The notes under the pieces are model-generated. The model was not told the DNA's origin. It ran no database searches and worked only from the letters and a program-made list of their open reading frames with translations. A program made the position numbers and the translations under genes. A stretch of DNA of 64,000 bases from Gamarada debralockiae (taxonomy: Eukaryota; Ascomycota; Leotiomycetes; Helotiales; Hyphodiscaceae): NCBI GenBank assembly GCA_002803225.1, contig NXFV01002074.1:80531-144530 (forward strand), written 5' to 3'. Of the stretch, positions 1 through 10,402 are shown piece after piece. Within the stretch, counting starts at the first letter, position 1. The number at the start of each line of letters is the position of its first letter.

Positions 1-2868
1 CTGTCAAGAAGCGAGCTGACTTAAGCGACTGAAGAGCTGCGCTAGGCTGAGGTGGTTCGACAGGCTTTGTGTTGAGAGGAGCGAGATTAAGCGCTGCAGG
101 CTTGCCACGCTTCTCGGTTGAAGGAATCTTAGGAGGTGGGCCCATAGAATCATCGGAAGCCGGGGTTGATGTTCCACTGTCGGTGCCGAGGGTGAGATTT
201 GAGAGCTTGGAGGCAAGGGTGCTCGGAGTTGTTGGAGCGTTCTTGTCATCTTCCTTGGTCTCCTTCTTCTCAGTATCAGTCTCCGATTGACTCTTAGCCT
301 CTGCTTCAGCACGCTTTCGTTCCTTTTCATCTTCCCAACGTTCCATCTCACGCTCAGCTTCTCGAAGCTTGCGGTCCTCTTCCGCCGCGTTGGCCTTTCT
401 CTTCTCAGCAGCTGCTTCATCAGCTGCCTTCTTCTCCGCAGCACGCCTCTTGGTGATCTCCTCTTGTCTCTTTTCCTCCGCAGCTTCAGCCTCCTCGATT
501 TCTCGGATTTGACGCTCAAGCTCCTCCTCCTCTTCCTGCTTGCGCTTTTCCTCCGCAGCCTTAGCGTCAAGCTCCTCCTTTGCTTTGGCCTCTTCAGCAG
601 CCTTGGCTTCCTCCTTTGCCTTTTCTTCCTCTTTCAATTTTGCCTCGGCAGCCGCCTTGGCGGCTTCATCAGCCTTTGCCTGAGAATCAGTGGCCTTCTC
701 GGACTCAGCAGCCTTCTTGACTTTCTCCATCATCTCAAGGCGTACCTGCTCTGGGTTCTTGCCGCTGATGGCGCTGCTATCAGAGCGGTTATGTAGTGGG
801 GTCGACGATTTCGGAGGGGGTGTCGGCGTAGAAGCGATGACAGGAGGTGTGCGAGTCCGGTCTCGAGGAGCTGGAGAGGCAGGCGCCTTGAAGCTCTCAA
901 GGTCTAGAGTTTCTCCATCTGGTCTCTTGATCTGAATGGCAGCGCTTTTTCGAGTAGGTCTTGTAAAGGCGGGAGACGCAACAGGAGCTGCCTTGGGTTG
1001 TGGCGTATGAGTACTGGAGACGGAGGGTGTCATTGAAGGAGTGCCCGGCTGGCCGCCCATGCTCGAAGCTGGTCGTTGCTCTGACATCTGAGAGGAGTTT
1101 CGGGACATCGGTTGTGCTTGGGCATATTGTCCTGGGATGTAGGCGTTGGGTTGTTGGTAAGGGGGTTGAGGAGATTGCGGGGGAGGAGCATTCATGTAAC
1201 CCATTTGAGCCATTTGAGGATACATGTATGGAGCTTGTGGCATTTGCATTGGCATGCGGCTATCGAACTGAGGGGGGTAGCCTGGGAAATTCTGCTGTTG
1301 ACTCATTGTTAGAAACTGTTCAAAGCCACCACCTTCTGGTGAAATATCCATCTTCATAATGTTCGTAGCATCCATCTTCGGGTACGGAATGAGAGGAGGG
1401 AAAGTAGGAGGGGGAATAGTAGGGGGAAGAGGGGGAAGGGCAGATTGGTCAGAAGAAGAATGTTGGCGCTCCAAGGGTGTCGAGGACATTGGCTCATTGA
1501 CCTGATTGAATTGAGGTAAATGACCGGGTCCTGAGCGCTCCGAGGGCATTGACCCAATACTCATATCGTTATGACCGTAGCCTCCACGCACGAATGGCAT
1601 TTGCCCATTGGCTGTGTAGGTGTTAAAGAAGAGCTCCCTTGAACGCTCCTTTGGTCGATGGCCGTTTGAGAACTTCTCGTTTGACCATTTTTTGCCTTTG
1701 CCGCCCATGTTGAATCTGAAAGAATCTGCTTGATGGTTGAAAGTAGAAGGGTGGGTTACTTGAGGGCCTTGCATATGGGGCTGGTAGTAGTTGTTGTACT
1801 GCTGGTTTGCCATTGGCATTGCCTGGCCCATGTTTGGGGTGCCGGGGATCGAGTTCGTCAACGCGGGGCTGCGAGCAGCTTGGTGTGGCGAGTTCGGAAA
1901 TTGGCCCATTTGACGGCCTTGACCTGGAAATGGAGGAGCCATGCCACTACCGCGACCTTGATTGGGTACATTTCTGAAGTTACCGCCAGGAGGAGGATAG
2001 CCTATGCTCGGTTGAAATTGAGAGTTGAAGTTTCCGCGTCCACGTCCGCCTTGAGGTGGGAATCCGCCACGTCCCGCACCTGGGCCTTGATTGCTCATAT
2101 CACTGTGGGTAGATTGGGAGGATTCTCGACGAAGGTGTGCAGGTTGATTGCCCGGAGCAAGAGGGCCTTGGGCTCCAGAAGCCTGTCGCATGTGACGCTA
2201 ACAAACGTATCAGTATGCGATCATCAGGAAACAAGAGGCAAGAAACTTACATCGCCATCGCCACCGAGACTGCCAAATGTGACACCATTACCTTGCTGTG
2301 CTAAACCGGATGGGGGCCTTCCACCACTCGCAGCTGGTTGTGGGATAGGAGAAGGTGACTGCGCGGGAGAAGAGACCCTGGGGTTGCCTGGGATTGGCAT
2401 CGGAGCTGAACCTGTGGATTGAGCAATTTGCGGAGTGCTGTGGGAAGCTGCCGGAGAATCTGTGATAGAACCAAATTGGATCCCACCTTTTGATCCGCCA
2501 ACTGGACCTCCATTTGCGCCATAACTATTAGGACCATTTGCTATCGTAACAGAAGGCTTCCGGCTATGGTCGTTCGAGCCACCGTTGACTGAGCTGCCAT
2601 GCGCGATCGCTGGAGCAGAAACTGCCGGTACAGCAGGAGGAATCGCAGATCTGCCATTCACAGGTGAAATAGAAGATGACTTTCCATGTTGCTGCACCGG
2701 CGCAGAACCTCCGACAGCCACGGCGGGAGATGGAGAGGAGCCCGTCGCGATAGGTGGCGACGAGACTGCCTTCTTAGCGGTAGAAGCGTACGACGGGGCC
2801 GACTGCGATGCGCTGGTGGTGTTTGAGGCCTGGCTTGGAGGTTGAGTTTGCTGAGAAACGGAAGTCAT
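1..2868 (-). CDS. eIF4G: Translation initiation factor eIF4G, N-terminal part (cut by left edge)
   Basis: This is the scaffold of the cap-binding complex eIF4F, which links eIF4E, eIF4A, PABP and eIF3 in the cytoplasm. Exon 1 is 2868-2251 (206 codons, ATG start). A 54-nt intron (2250-2197, GTAAGT..TTAG) follows, and exon 2 is open from 2196 through base 1, so about 938 residues are visible. The N-terminus is low-complexity (Ser/Pro/Ala/Gly). Then come an RGG-like GRGGFPPQGGRGRG stretch near residue 255, a Gln/Pro/Met-rich region, and a long Glu/Lys/Ala-rich charged segment (bases 750-260) expected to be helical. The visible end, with ALNLAP and SARFL, resembles the sequence just before the eIF4E-binding motif of fungal eIF4G. 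That motif, MIF4G and MA3 would lie beyond the edge. The identification rests on overall fungal eIF4G architecture and remembered similarity. Confidence 0.85.
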
Positions 2869-5342
2869 AGGGTGAATCTGTTGAAAGGTGACCTCGTGTT
2901 TGGTTTTTTTGGGAGATGACGTATCGCGGTCGAGACTGTTGTATGATTATTTCCTTCGCAGAAGGCTATTCTATTGAAAGGTAGAGTGGAGAGGTCGTGA
3001 GGAGGTTAGTCGAATCTAATCGCTTCCCTCTACAGTACAGAGATGGCCGTGAGGGCGATCTTGTGGTGTGGTTGTAAGGAGTGTTCGTCGCAGCGATCGT
3101 GTCGAAACGTGTGCGTGCGATGTATTAGGTCGATTACCGTACAGGATCGAGACTCGGCGAGATGTCTTCTACAGAATAGAAGATCGCCGGAGTAAAGGGG
3201 TGTTTTTTGTTGGTCTTCCTTGATAGAGGGTATTAGGTGAAGGGTTAAGACGAAAAATTGTCTGGGGAGGTTTGGAAATGTCGCTTAGCGCCAATTTGCA
3301 CCACGCACTTTTTTTTGGGCGGAGGCGGATTCACCAGCAGCAACAAAATCACTTTCCATGGAAGGGACTCAGGCTCAAATGACTGTGCACAAGGCAAGGG
3401 CAGGGGGTCAAATCCGAAGGAAGGCCATTATTCGGATAGGAAGAAAATCCCCGAGATAAACTATCAGTTCCAAAATAAAATGGACTGTTGGTAGAAGTTT
3501 GCCAATCGTCACTGTTTTCTATGGGAGCAAGTCTTTCTTTTTCTATTACTAAAATCTCCTGATATGCTGAATCTGGAAGGGTTGAGGCGAGATATCTCAT
3601 GTTGTCTTGAGCAAAATCTGCAAAATTCTCTGCCAAATTTATTTTTTCTTATTGTCAGATCCTTGAAGCTTTCTTTTACAGTTCATGTTATTGCACGAAT
3701 CGTGTTAGCATTGTACAGAACAAAGAAGCAGTTTGACAAGAAGGTAAAAATCAAAGGTTGCTAGAAAGAGCTGATTTCAAACGCGCTACCGTAGCACGGG
3801 GCGCGCCCCCTTGCCCCTTGTTTCCGAGATGGGCTGGACTTTGTATTTCTATCTCCGTCCCCATCCTGCACGGTCAACCTCGAGAGGGACTCTTCCTTTC
3901 TCGCAGAAGGCAAACAGAAAAAATACCTCTACAGTTCTCATCCAACGTTGTTGGAAGAATCAATCCCTAGACTACCTGTACTCATCATCAGTGCTATCTC
4001 CCGCCAAGGTGAACCAAGCCCGTACTCTGAATCACTCTCCAGAATGAGCCTCTTGTCTTAGATACTTTTCTGGGTTTGTGGCAGAAACGACGCTTCGATG
4101 CCCAATGCGCCTTCGAAGAAGCCTCAAAAGAAAGAGCCTCGAAGTCGAACAGCGCTGACGACATGTCGACCAACTACGTATCTAGAACAATGTTATCAGT
4201 AATGACTGGTTGGAGCAATGCGTGAATCACGTTGAGATTCATCCAAGCTTACCAACAGGTCGTCCTGTGCCCCTCAAAGTACAGATCCAGCCGTTGCACT
4301 AAAATTCTTACCCAACCACTGCTTTTGCCCCCATAGAGGCGATTCAAACCCACCAATCCCTCGATTTCCACCCCCTAAACCCCCATCCACTGAAAACACC
4401 AACATTTCAAACCATCAAGACTCATCGCACGGTCAGATCCGGCCAAAAGTGGCCCAGTATATTGACACAAACGCTCTGACTCATTCTGACTGGGAATTCG
4501 CCTTACGTGCATGTTGAGATGCACCATCACCCAAAGAAAGAAGGTCAGCATGCGGCGCAAATGCGCCCCGATAGTAGATACGATTGTCGATTCTAAATAC
4601 AGGCTATATTCCCTGCAGCGTGACGACAGCACGATCCGATTTGATTCTGCACTACCATCAGGCGACGATGCGCTGAGCTGTGGGAAGGATTTAGTTTCCT
4701 GCAAGTATCCGTGAACATCATATCATACAATCATATATCTCGTATAATTACTACGAATTTTAAACATCCCTTTTCATATCATGCCCGTCATTTCCTTTTC
4801 AGCCTTTCAGGGCTGGAATGGGGATGTTCTGGAAGCCGACGCCGCCTTAGAAGCCCCGGCAAGCGAGTGACTTGCATGTGATCGGCTATCGTGCAGCGTC
4901 AAGGGAGTTTAAGATTAATTGGGATACAAGATAACTATTGTTCAAATCAACGGGTATTTCAGCTATTAGAATGATATGAGAGGTCTCGCAGGAAATCGCG
5001 AGTTTTGATCGTTGACTCTCATGAAGCATTTGAAGTCAAGAGTATCGAGGACAACTTGCGGCTATATGAATATCCTCGTAAGAACGAATACGATCTTAAT
5101 ATCCAATTACTGTGGTTTATATAGAGATTCATTTATGTGAGAGCCTTGATCATCTTCAGTATTTTCATTGTATAACCATCCCCTACGTTAGCATGTTCTT
5201 CTCTCGATTGCTCATTACTACGTTCTCTCTTCAGGACAACCCCTTTTATGAGTTGTTGAGTCAACGCTTTCAAGCGAATTACGATTCCTCTCAAACTGGA
5301 AAAGAAAGGTGCCACTCAGTAGATCCCTATAGCCAGCTGTCC

Positions 5343-5371
5343 CAGTCGTTCAAACTATTTAAGCGATTGAG
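5343..5371. repeat. Palindromic AATCGYTCA/TGARCGATT-type element
   Basis: The sequence has an AGTCGTTCAAAC arm and an AAGCGATTGAG arm, imperfectly complementary around a short spacer. It matches the arms found in introns of the orphan gene (10.4-12.6 kb) and Cwf11. A weaker relative follows at about 5416-5440. It lies in intergenic DNA without a recognised host gene. Confidence 0.4.
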
Positions 5372-6296
5372 TTTCCCAGAATCGGGGTTTTCAGAGGCTT
5401 GCCTTGGAGTTTAAATTGTTCAAATGATTGGAACGATGACTCTTTCGAACCCCCATTTCATAGTTGAAGTGAGTTCGAGGGATTATCGCGTCATCGTACC
5501 ATTCCAGATAATTTTTATAACAGGAATTTCCTCGAGCCCTGAGTAAAGTCTTTCTTAGTAAGGAAAGAATTAATGGGTTCGAACCCTACCATTACACATT
5601 ATGAGCGCCAGAACCAAATTAATCTCGATATTTCCCCGTGGGTGACATTTTCCCTCACCCAATTTCTAGCGAGACCCTAGATTTCAAATTTTGAACATAT
5701 ACCTTTCATTCTTCAATCATAAATATCAAAACCCTCCAAGTTGCCAAAATATCATGGAAACAAGTCTAGAGAAAGGGCGAGGAGCTGGCCCCGCGCACCA
5801 GCAGTGAGGGGGAGGTCGCCATCACCCGAACCCGTGTGAGCTGCCGGGTATATTTTGAATTAAACGGAGCTCGTTGGGTACAGAGGGTTCATAAAATATA
5901 ACTTCTAGCCCAGTATGCCATATGTGAGTGTATGGGGATCGTCCAAAGGGGTCCGGTATTGTCACGTCATATAAACCAAAGTTTCGTAGCAGGAACTTCG
6001 CGCACTATATATTTTAAATCCTCCATTCCCCGTGAAGTCTACTAGCCACCTCCACCTCCCAGTCACGAAAGCCCAACCTCTTAACTTCAAACCAACCAAT
6101 AGATTACTCGCTCTGCCTCCCGAGCTCCGCCTGATAGTATAAAAGCTTTATCTCAGCAATCCCTTCCCCATCACCATCAGGTAGATGCGGCCGAATGTTT
6201 ACTGCCCGACTGCGTGGTTCCACTGCCAAGTCGTAAGCCCTGGTTCCTTTTTGCATGGTTCAGATACTTTGGACGATTCAGATTCCAGATAATTCA

Positions 6297-6338
6297 CTAG
6301 AACCTCAATCGCTCAAAAGGTGTGAATGATTCAAAAAC
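6297..6338 (-). repeat. Intron-like palindromic element in intergenic DNA
   Basis: Read on the minus strand, this 42-nt segment starts GTTTTTGAATCATTCAC, ends in TTCTAG, and contains TGAGCGATTGAGG. It follows intron 1 of the orphan gene (12566-12515) closely at its 5' arm and central arm but lacks the branch-site portion. It therefore looks like a copy of the same element lying outside any recognised gene, 550 bp beyond the 3' end of the RING/LON gene. Confidence 0.5.
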
Positions 6339-6888
6339 CGGGCGTTGGGGAGCGAATGTACGTTCTCAGAGATCAAGACATGCACGCTTAGCCCAAGGGA
6401 AGTTCAGTCCAAGCCCACCACACTTGATGGGGGATAAACTAGAGAAAATAGGACCAAACACTTGCATATTTCACAACTTTAGCTTTCGAATGAGTGCATA
6501 GTATAATATTACCAGCATCATATATACAATGCGAAATCTCATCCTCAGTCTCAGCGCCATAATCATGATTGATGACCAACGCCTATATTATTCCGATCAG
6601 CCCTCCCCACGAGGAGCAATGCCATGAAACCATCTCAACGCTAATGCAACAAATAAAATGGCCGTCGACTCTGCATACTCCCTTCCTCTTCTATCTCTCT
6701 CTATCTCAAGGAGTTTGGGAACCTTCTCTCCTCCGCTCATGCCCCAAAAAGATAACCCAGACGCTAAACAGCATCATGAAAATGCTAAGGACGGCTAGTC
6801 ACACGACCGTGCAGCTGGAGCTCTGACACCTGCACGCGATATTCAGCAGTCATCCTCAAGCATTCTTCACATTTTGTTCCGCTGGGTT

Positions 6889-8613
6889 TTATTCCGGAGT
6901 TGGAGTTGACGGGGAAGAGAGAACACCATACCATCTCTGCGCCTCGAGGCCCGCAATCCAGCCCGCACACATTTTTAACCGTTCCCTAACACTCGATGTA
7001 GCAAGCAACCTGTACTTCTCTGCATCAGCAGTAGGCAGCACGCTTGCAAACCACCAGGGGAACAAGGCTGGATCGTCGGGAGGTTCTCCGTAGGCGTGGA
7101 AGACTCGGCGATGGAGCCATGGTGCGCTCTGTTCTCGCATCTTCTTTACGAAGGATGTGCCGATTGCCATGAGGTCTTGGGTGGACATGGTGCCGAAGTC
7201 GACTGCGGTTGGAGGTTCTTTGGGAGCTGGGGTGTGGTGTGGTGGAGCGTCGAAGTGGTCTTGTGCCGAGATGTGGCGGGATGTAGAGGAGGCTGAGGTT
7301 TCAGATGCTTCTAAAGCTTCTTCTTCTGCGATGCTGATGTCGTCCACACGTTCCACTTTGCCTACTGTGTAGCCGTCAAGAGTACCATGGCGGAGGACTC
7401 GAAACCTGGACACTCCAACGGTTTCGATGAGACTTCGGCCATCTGGCATGAGGTGCATGTTGACGATATGAAGCATAGTTCCATACTGATAGAAAGGGAC
7501 CGATCCTAAGTCTCCTTGGGGCTCTCGACTTGGATTGTGGAGGATCATGCCAAACTTTCTGTCACCGCTCTCCATGGCTCGTCGAATCATCAATCGATAT
7601 CTGGGCTCGAAGATGTGGAGAAAAGTTGGCGTACTGGGAAAGGACAACGTGCAGACGAACAAGGGAGTATCTAACTCCCCCATGCCATTCGTATCTTCTA
7701 GGCTTGCAGCCTCAACCCGGGCAGCGAGAGCCTCGGGGCAGAGACCCGTCAAGAGTCTGCTAAGCAAAGCGTTGGATGGTGCCTGTTTGGCACTGACTCC
7801 TGGCGCAATTGCCATCGCCCTTCGACACACGGGACAGAGATCTGAGTGATCCAGTACTCGATGGAGACATTTCCGACAGAAGGTATGCCCACAGGCAGTG
7901 GTAAGAGGATCCAAGAATAACCCATAACACACTTGACAATCCAGTTCCGACCTCGTAGCTTCCTTAAGATGTTCTAACATTGCGATGTCCACCGCCTCCA
8001 AACTATCACTGCTGGGCGTCGAAGCAGTATACGTGATTTCCGAATCATATGCCAGCAACCCCTCGTCTACCATTGCATACGTCGCCACGAGCAGTCCACC
8101 TGGAAATACCCGAACTCGCGGCTCTTCATCCCGCAAAGAAGATACTCCTGCAATTGCCCACTTGTCCTTCTCCTCCACCTGCAGTACGATCTGTGACGCC
8201 TCTGGCGTATTCCGATACGAATCTATTTCCCTCCTCACAACTTCTAAAATCTTATTGAGAGCGACATCCACACTGCAATCGCCCACCGCATGGTCTTTCC
8301 CACACCCTGAAAATGGACATGTAAACCCTTGTAACCTATTCGCCGTGGCCGGATACGATATATTCGCCCGCACGTGAAGTTCGGGTATACATCTCTTACA
8401 AAGAGAGTTCCCGCATGGAAGTGTAACAGGTTCTTGAAGCAGATAAGAGCATTGCGGACACTGGATGAGTCTCACAATCTTCCGAGCATCTTTCGAAGCG
8501 TCGAGGGGGCCGGTCGGGGACGAGGACTCGGTGGGAGAGGTATTCGAGAGTTTGGAGAAGGTAGACCGCAAAGGGAGGGAGGTGTTGAGTGGAAGGGAGG
8601 ACATCAATGACAC
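6889..8613 (-). CDS. Double RING-finger, LON-substrate-binding-domain protein (LONRF/CrgA-like)
   Basis: A single exon of 574 residues with an ATG start. Two C3HC4-type RING modules are visible: residues 52-104 (CPQC, CGNSLCKRC, then CPFSGCG, somewhat degenerate at the second half) and 226-264 (CQVC, CGHTFCRKC, CPVC, canonical). From about residue 317 a LON N-terminal-like domain follows (PLFVCTLSFP, HIFEPRYRLMIRRAM, GMILHN), running to the C-terminus. The family acts as E3 ubiquitin ligases, with the LON module presumably binding substrate. No AAA+ or protease domain follows, so it is not a Lon protease. In fungi the relative CrgA regulates light-induced carotenoids in Mucor; that role cannot be assumed here. 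The N-terminal 45 residues are Ser/Thr/Pro-rich and look disordered. Confidence 0.9.
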   Translation of the reverse strand: MSLMSSLPLNTSLPLRSTFSKLSNTSPTESSSPTGPLDASKDARKIVRLIQCPQCSYLLQEPVTLPCGNSLCKRCIPELHVRANISYPATANRLQGFTCPFSGCGKDHAVGDCSVDVALNKILEVVRREIDSYRNTPEASQIVLQVEEKDKWAIAGVSSLRDEEPRVRVFPGGLLVATYAMVDEGLLAYDSEITYTASTPSSDSLEAVDIAMLEHLKEATRSELDCQVCYGLFLDPLTTACGHTFCRKCLHRVLDHSDLCPVCRRAMAIAPGVSAKQAPSNALLSRLLTGLCPEALAARVEAASLEDTNGMGELDTPLFVCTLSFPSTPTFLHIFEPRYRLMIRRAMESGDRKFGMILHNPSREPQGDLGSVPFYQYGTMLHIVNMHLMPDGRSLIETVGVSRFRVLRHGTLDGYTVGKVERVDDISIAEEEALEASETSASSTSRHISAQDHFDAPPHHTPAPKEPPTAVDFGTMSTQDLMAIGTSFVKKMREQSAPWLHRRVFHAYGEPPDDPALFPWWFASVLPTADAEKYRLLATSSVRERLKMCAGWIAGLEAQRWYGVLSSPSTPTPE

Positions 8614-10402
8614 TTCGTCCAGCGTATGACCGTTGGACCGTCCTTTTCGTATATTCGTGCTGGCTCAAAGCCGTTCAATCCTTTCAAAACACACCAGAAT
8701 GCGGTCTTCCTAACTCCCAGCACACCGCGCTCTCTAAATTTCGGCTCGATCGATCCTTTATATGTCCTCCCAAATCAATTCTGGGCAGGATCTTTGTTTT
8801 GTCTGTCGTCGGTTACTTATTGTAAAAGGGTCGTTTGCGCAAGGAAATGGGACAACAAGATAAATCGTTGCAAAGATTAGAATGAAGAGAAATTGTCCAT
8901 ATTCATACAGCCATGGCCAAAGTCATGAGGGTGTTTTTTAGTCCACAGAATGTATATATGCCGTTACCAAGCGCACAAATGTAAGTGGAAGCCGTCTCAA
9001 TGGGAGGTGTGAGGATCATCAAACGCCACTCAGGCGAGAAGCGAGTCGAGCATTGGTGGGGCCGACAGGGGTCGATAATAGGTATCTTTATGCAATCGAC
9101 TCCCATTTGATAGAATCTACAGAATCATTACTATTAGACGTCCCACCGGCAGTAAAAATGATTTGTTATATGCTACATCTATCAAGAGTCCTCCCAAAAG
9201 ATGTTTTAGTCGCACATATCTACCTCTAAAAGTCCTTGCCGTCAGCCTTCTCAAAACCATCCAATCCGGACTCCCCACCAAAAGTCTTTCAGGGGACATG
9301 CAGCAGTCGATTTCATAAGCAAGAAATCTACTCGTCCATAATCCTGCTGGTGAACTGAGACTTCTTGGAGACTCTTGAAGAACTTCGGAGAAAGACCGTA
9401 ACCAGCTGCCTCGTACTACTGAAAGTTCGAGCTCATTGGTGTTGTCCAACGATGGGTCAGCCTTCTTAAGTTCCCTCGATCGACGCCTTGCCTCTTTGAG
9501 CCATGACTTTTATCTTTCCACGCCGCCGAAGCCATTATCGACGATGATCCGGAGTCGCAAGCCACGGGCTATCGTCCTTTAGGGAAATACGTTGAGCAAG
9601 CTTTGGGAGAAGCAGGAGGGAATCTCATGTGATATGTACCCATTGTACCGGTACCTTTTTCTATACAGTATCATGTGGAAAGTCGAACACGCAGAGAGCA
9701 GATAGATCCTCTTCCTACCAAAGCCCACTCTCTTTCACACCCTCCCAAGCCGTTTACGCACCCACCATTAAAATTCTGCTTTGAGTCTTTTTCTTTCGGA
9801 TTTGCTTCCCGAAAACGAAGCTGTGAAAATAGAGAGCGTCATGGATCTCGCATTCGCCAAGCGCAGTCCTCCTATGGCCCCTTCCGGATTCCTGATATAT
9901 CCGTTCCGCAAGAAACCTCCCAGATATAAATTTCACCACTCCGTAAACCCCAACTCCGGAAACGCGGATATCTGCCCGACTCCGATACACCCTGTGGCGG
10001 TGCTATGGAAGTATCTACCAAGCGTTATGCTTTTAGGCCTCGTAGCTTTATCAGATCGCTGGTTGTAAAGTTTCATGTAAGGAATCAGGTACCAGAAGGG
10101 AACTGGTCAGCGTTGGTGCAAAGTAGGTCCTTCGACCATTCTTCACGTTGAGAGATCAATTGTAAGGAGGGTTTGTGAAAGATGTCTATTTGCAATTTTC
10201 CCTGAGGTTTGCTCAATGCTCCATAATTACCATGAATACCATCGTAATGAGAAATCACCAGAGAGCAAATTCAGCGCCGTTATATGTGTGCCTGTATGAC
10301 CGAATGAAAAGTTGTAATGCCGGTCCCCGACCTATGACCACCCATCCCCGTAAAGTCTGATGGTCGATACCCCTACGCTGAAATATAATCGTTGACGCTG
10401 AT
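8614..10402. other. Intergenic, no convincing gene
   Basis: About 1.8 kb separate two minus-strand genes. It holds the RING/LON promoter and the 3' region of the orphan gene. Reading frames of 110 codons or less (for example 9117-9449 minus and 9841-10068 plus) show no motif, intron logic or family resemblance. I see no RNA gene or repeat beyond short AT-rich runs. Confidence 0.5.

Larger units (their letters stand above)
2869..6888. other. Intergenic, no convincing gene
   Basis: About 4 kb lie between the eIF4G start and the 3' end of the RING/LON gene. The first 400 bases upstream of 2868 should hold the eIF4G promoter and leader. Reading frames here are short (under about 110 codons), start poorly and show no family features. 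Several copies of the palindromic AATCGYTCA/TGARCGATT element lie here, at 5343-5371 and 6297-6338, with a weaker one near 5416-5440. I see no tRNA, and the GGTTCGAACC at about 5576 lacks a matching acceptor stem. Confidence 0.5.

Noticed and set aside
287..796. 169-codon plus-strand frame rich in Leu/Ser/Phe
   Set aside because: It is the antisense shadow of the Glu/Lys/Ala-rich segment of eIF4G.
5560..5600. GGGTTCGAACCC resembling a tRNA T-arm
   Set aside because: The T-stem is imperfect and no matching acceptor stem, D-arm or anticodon arm can be drawn around it.
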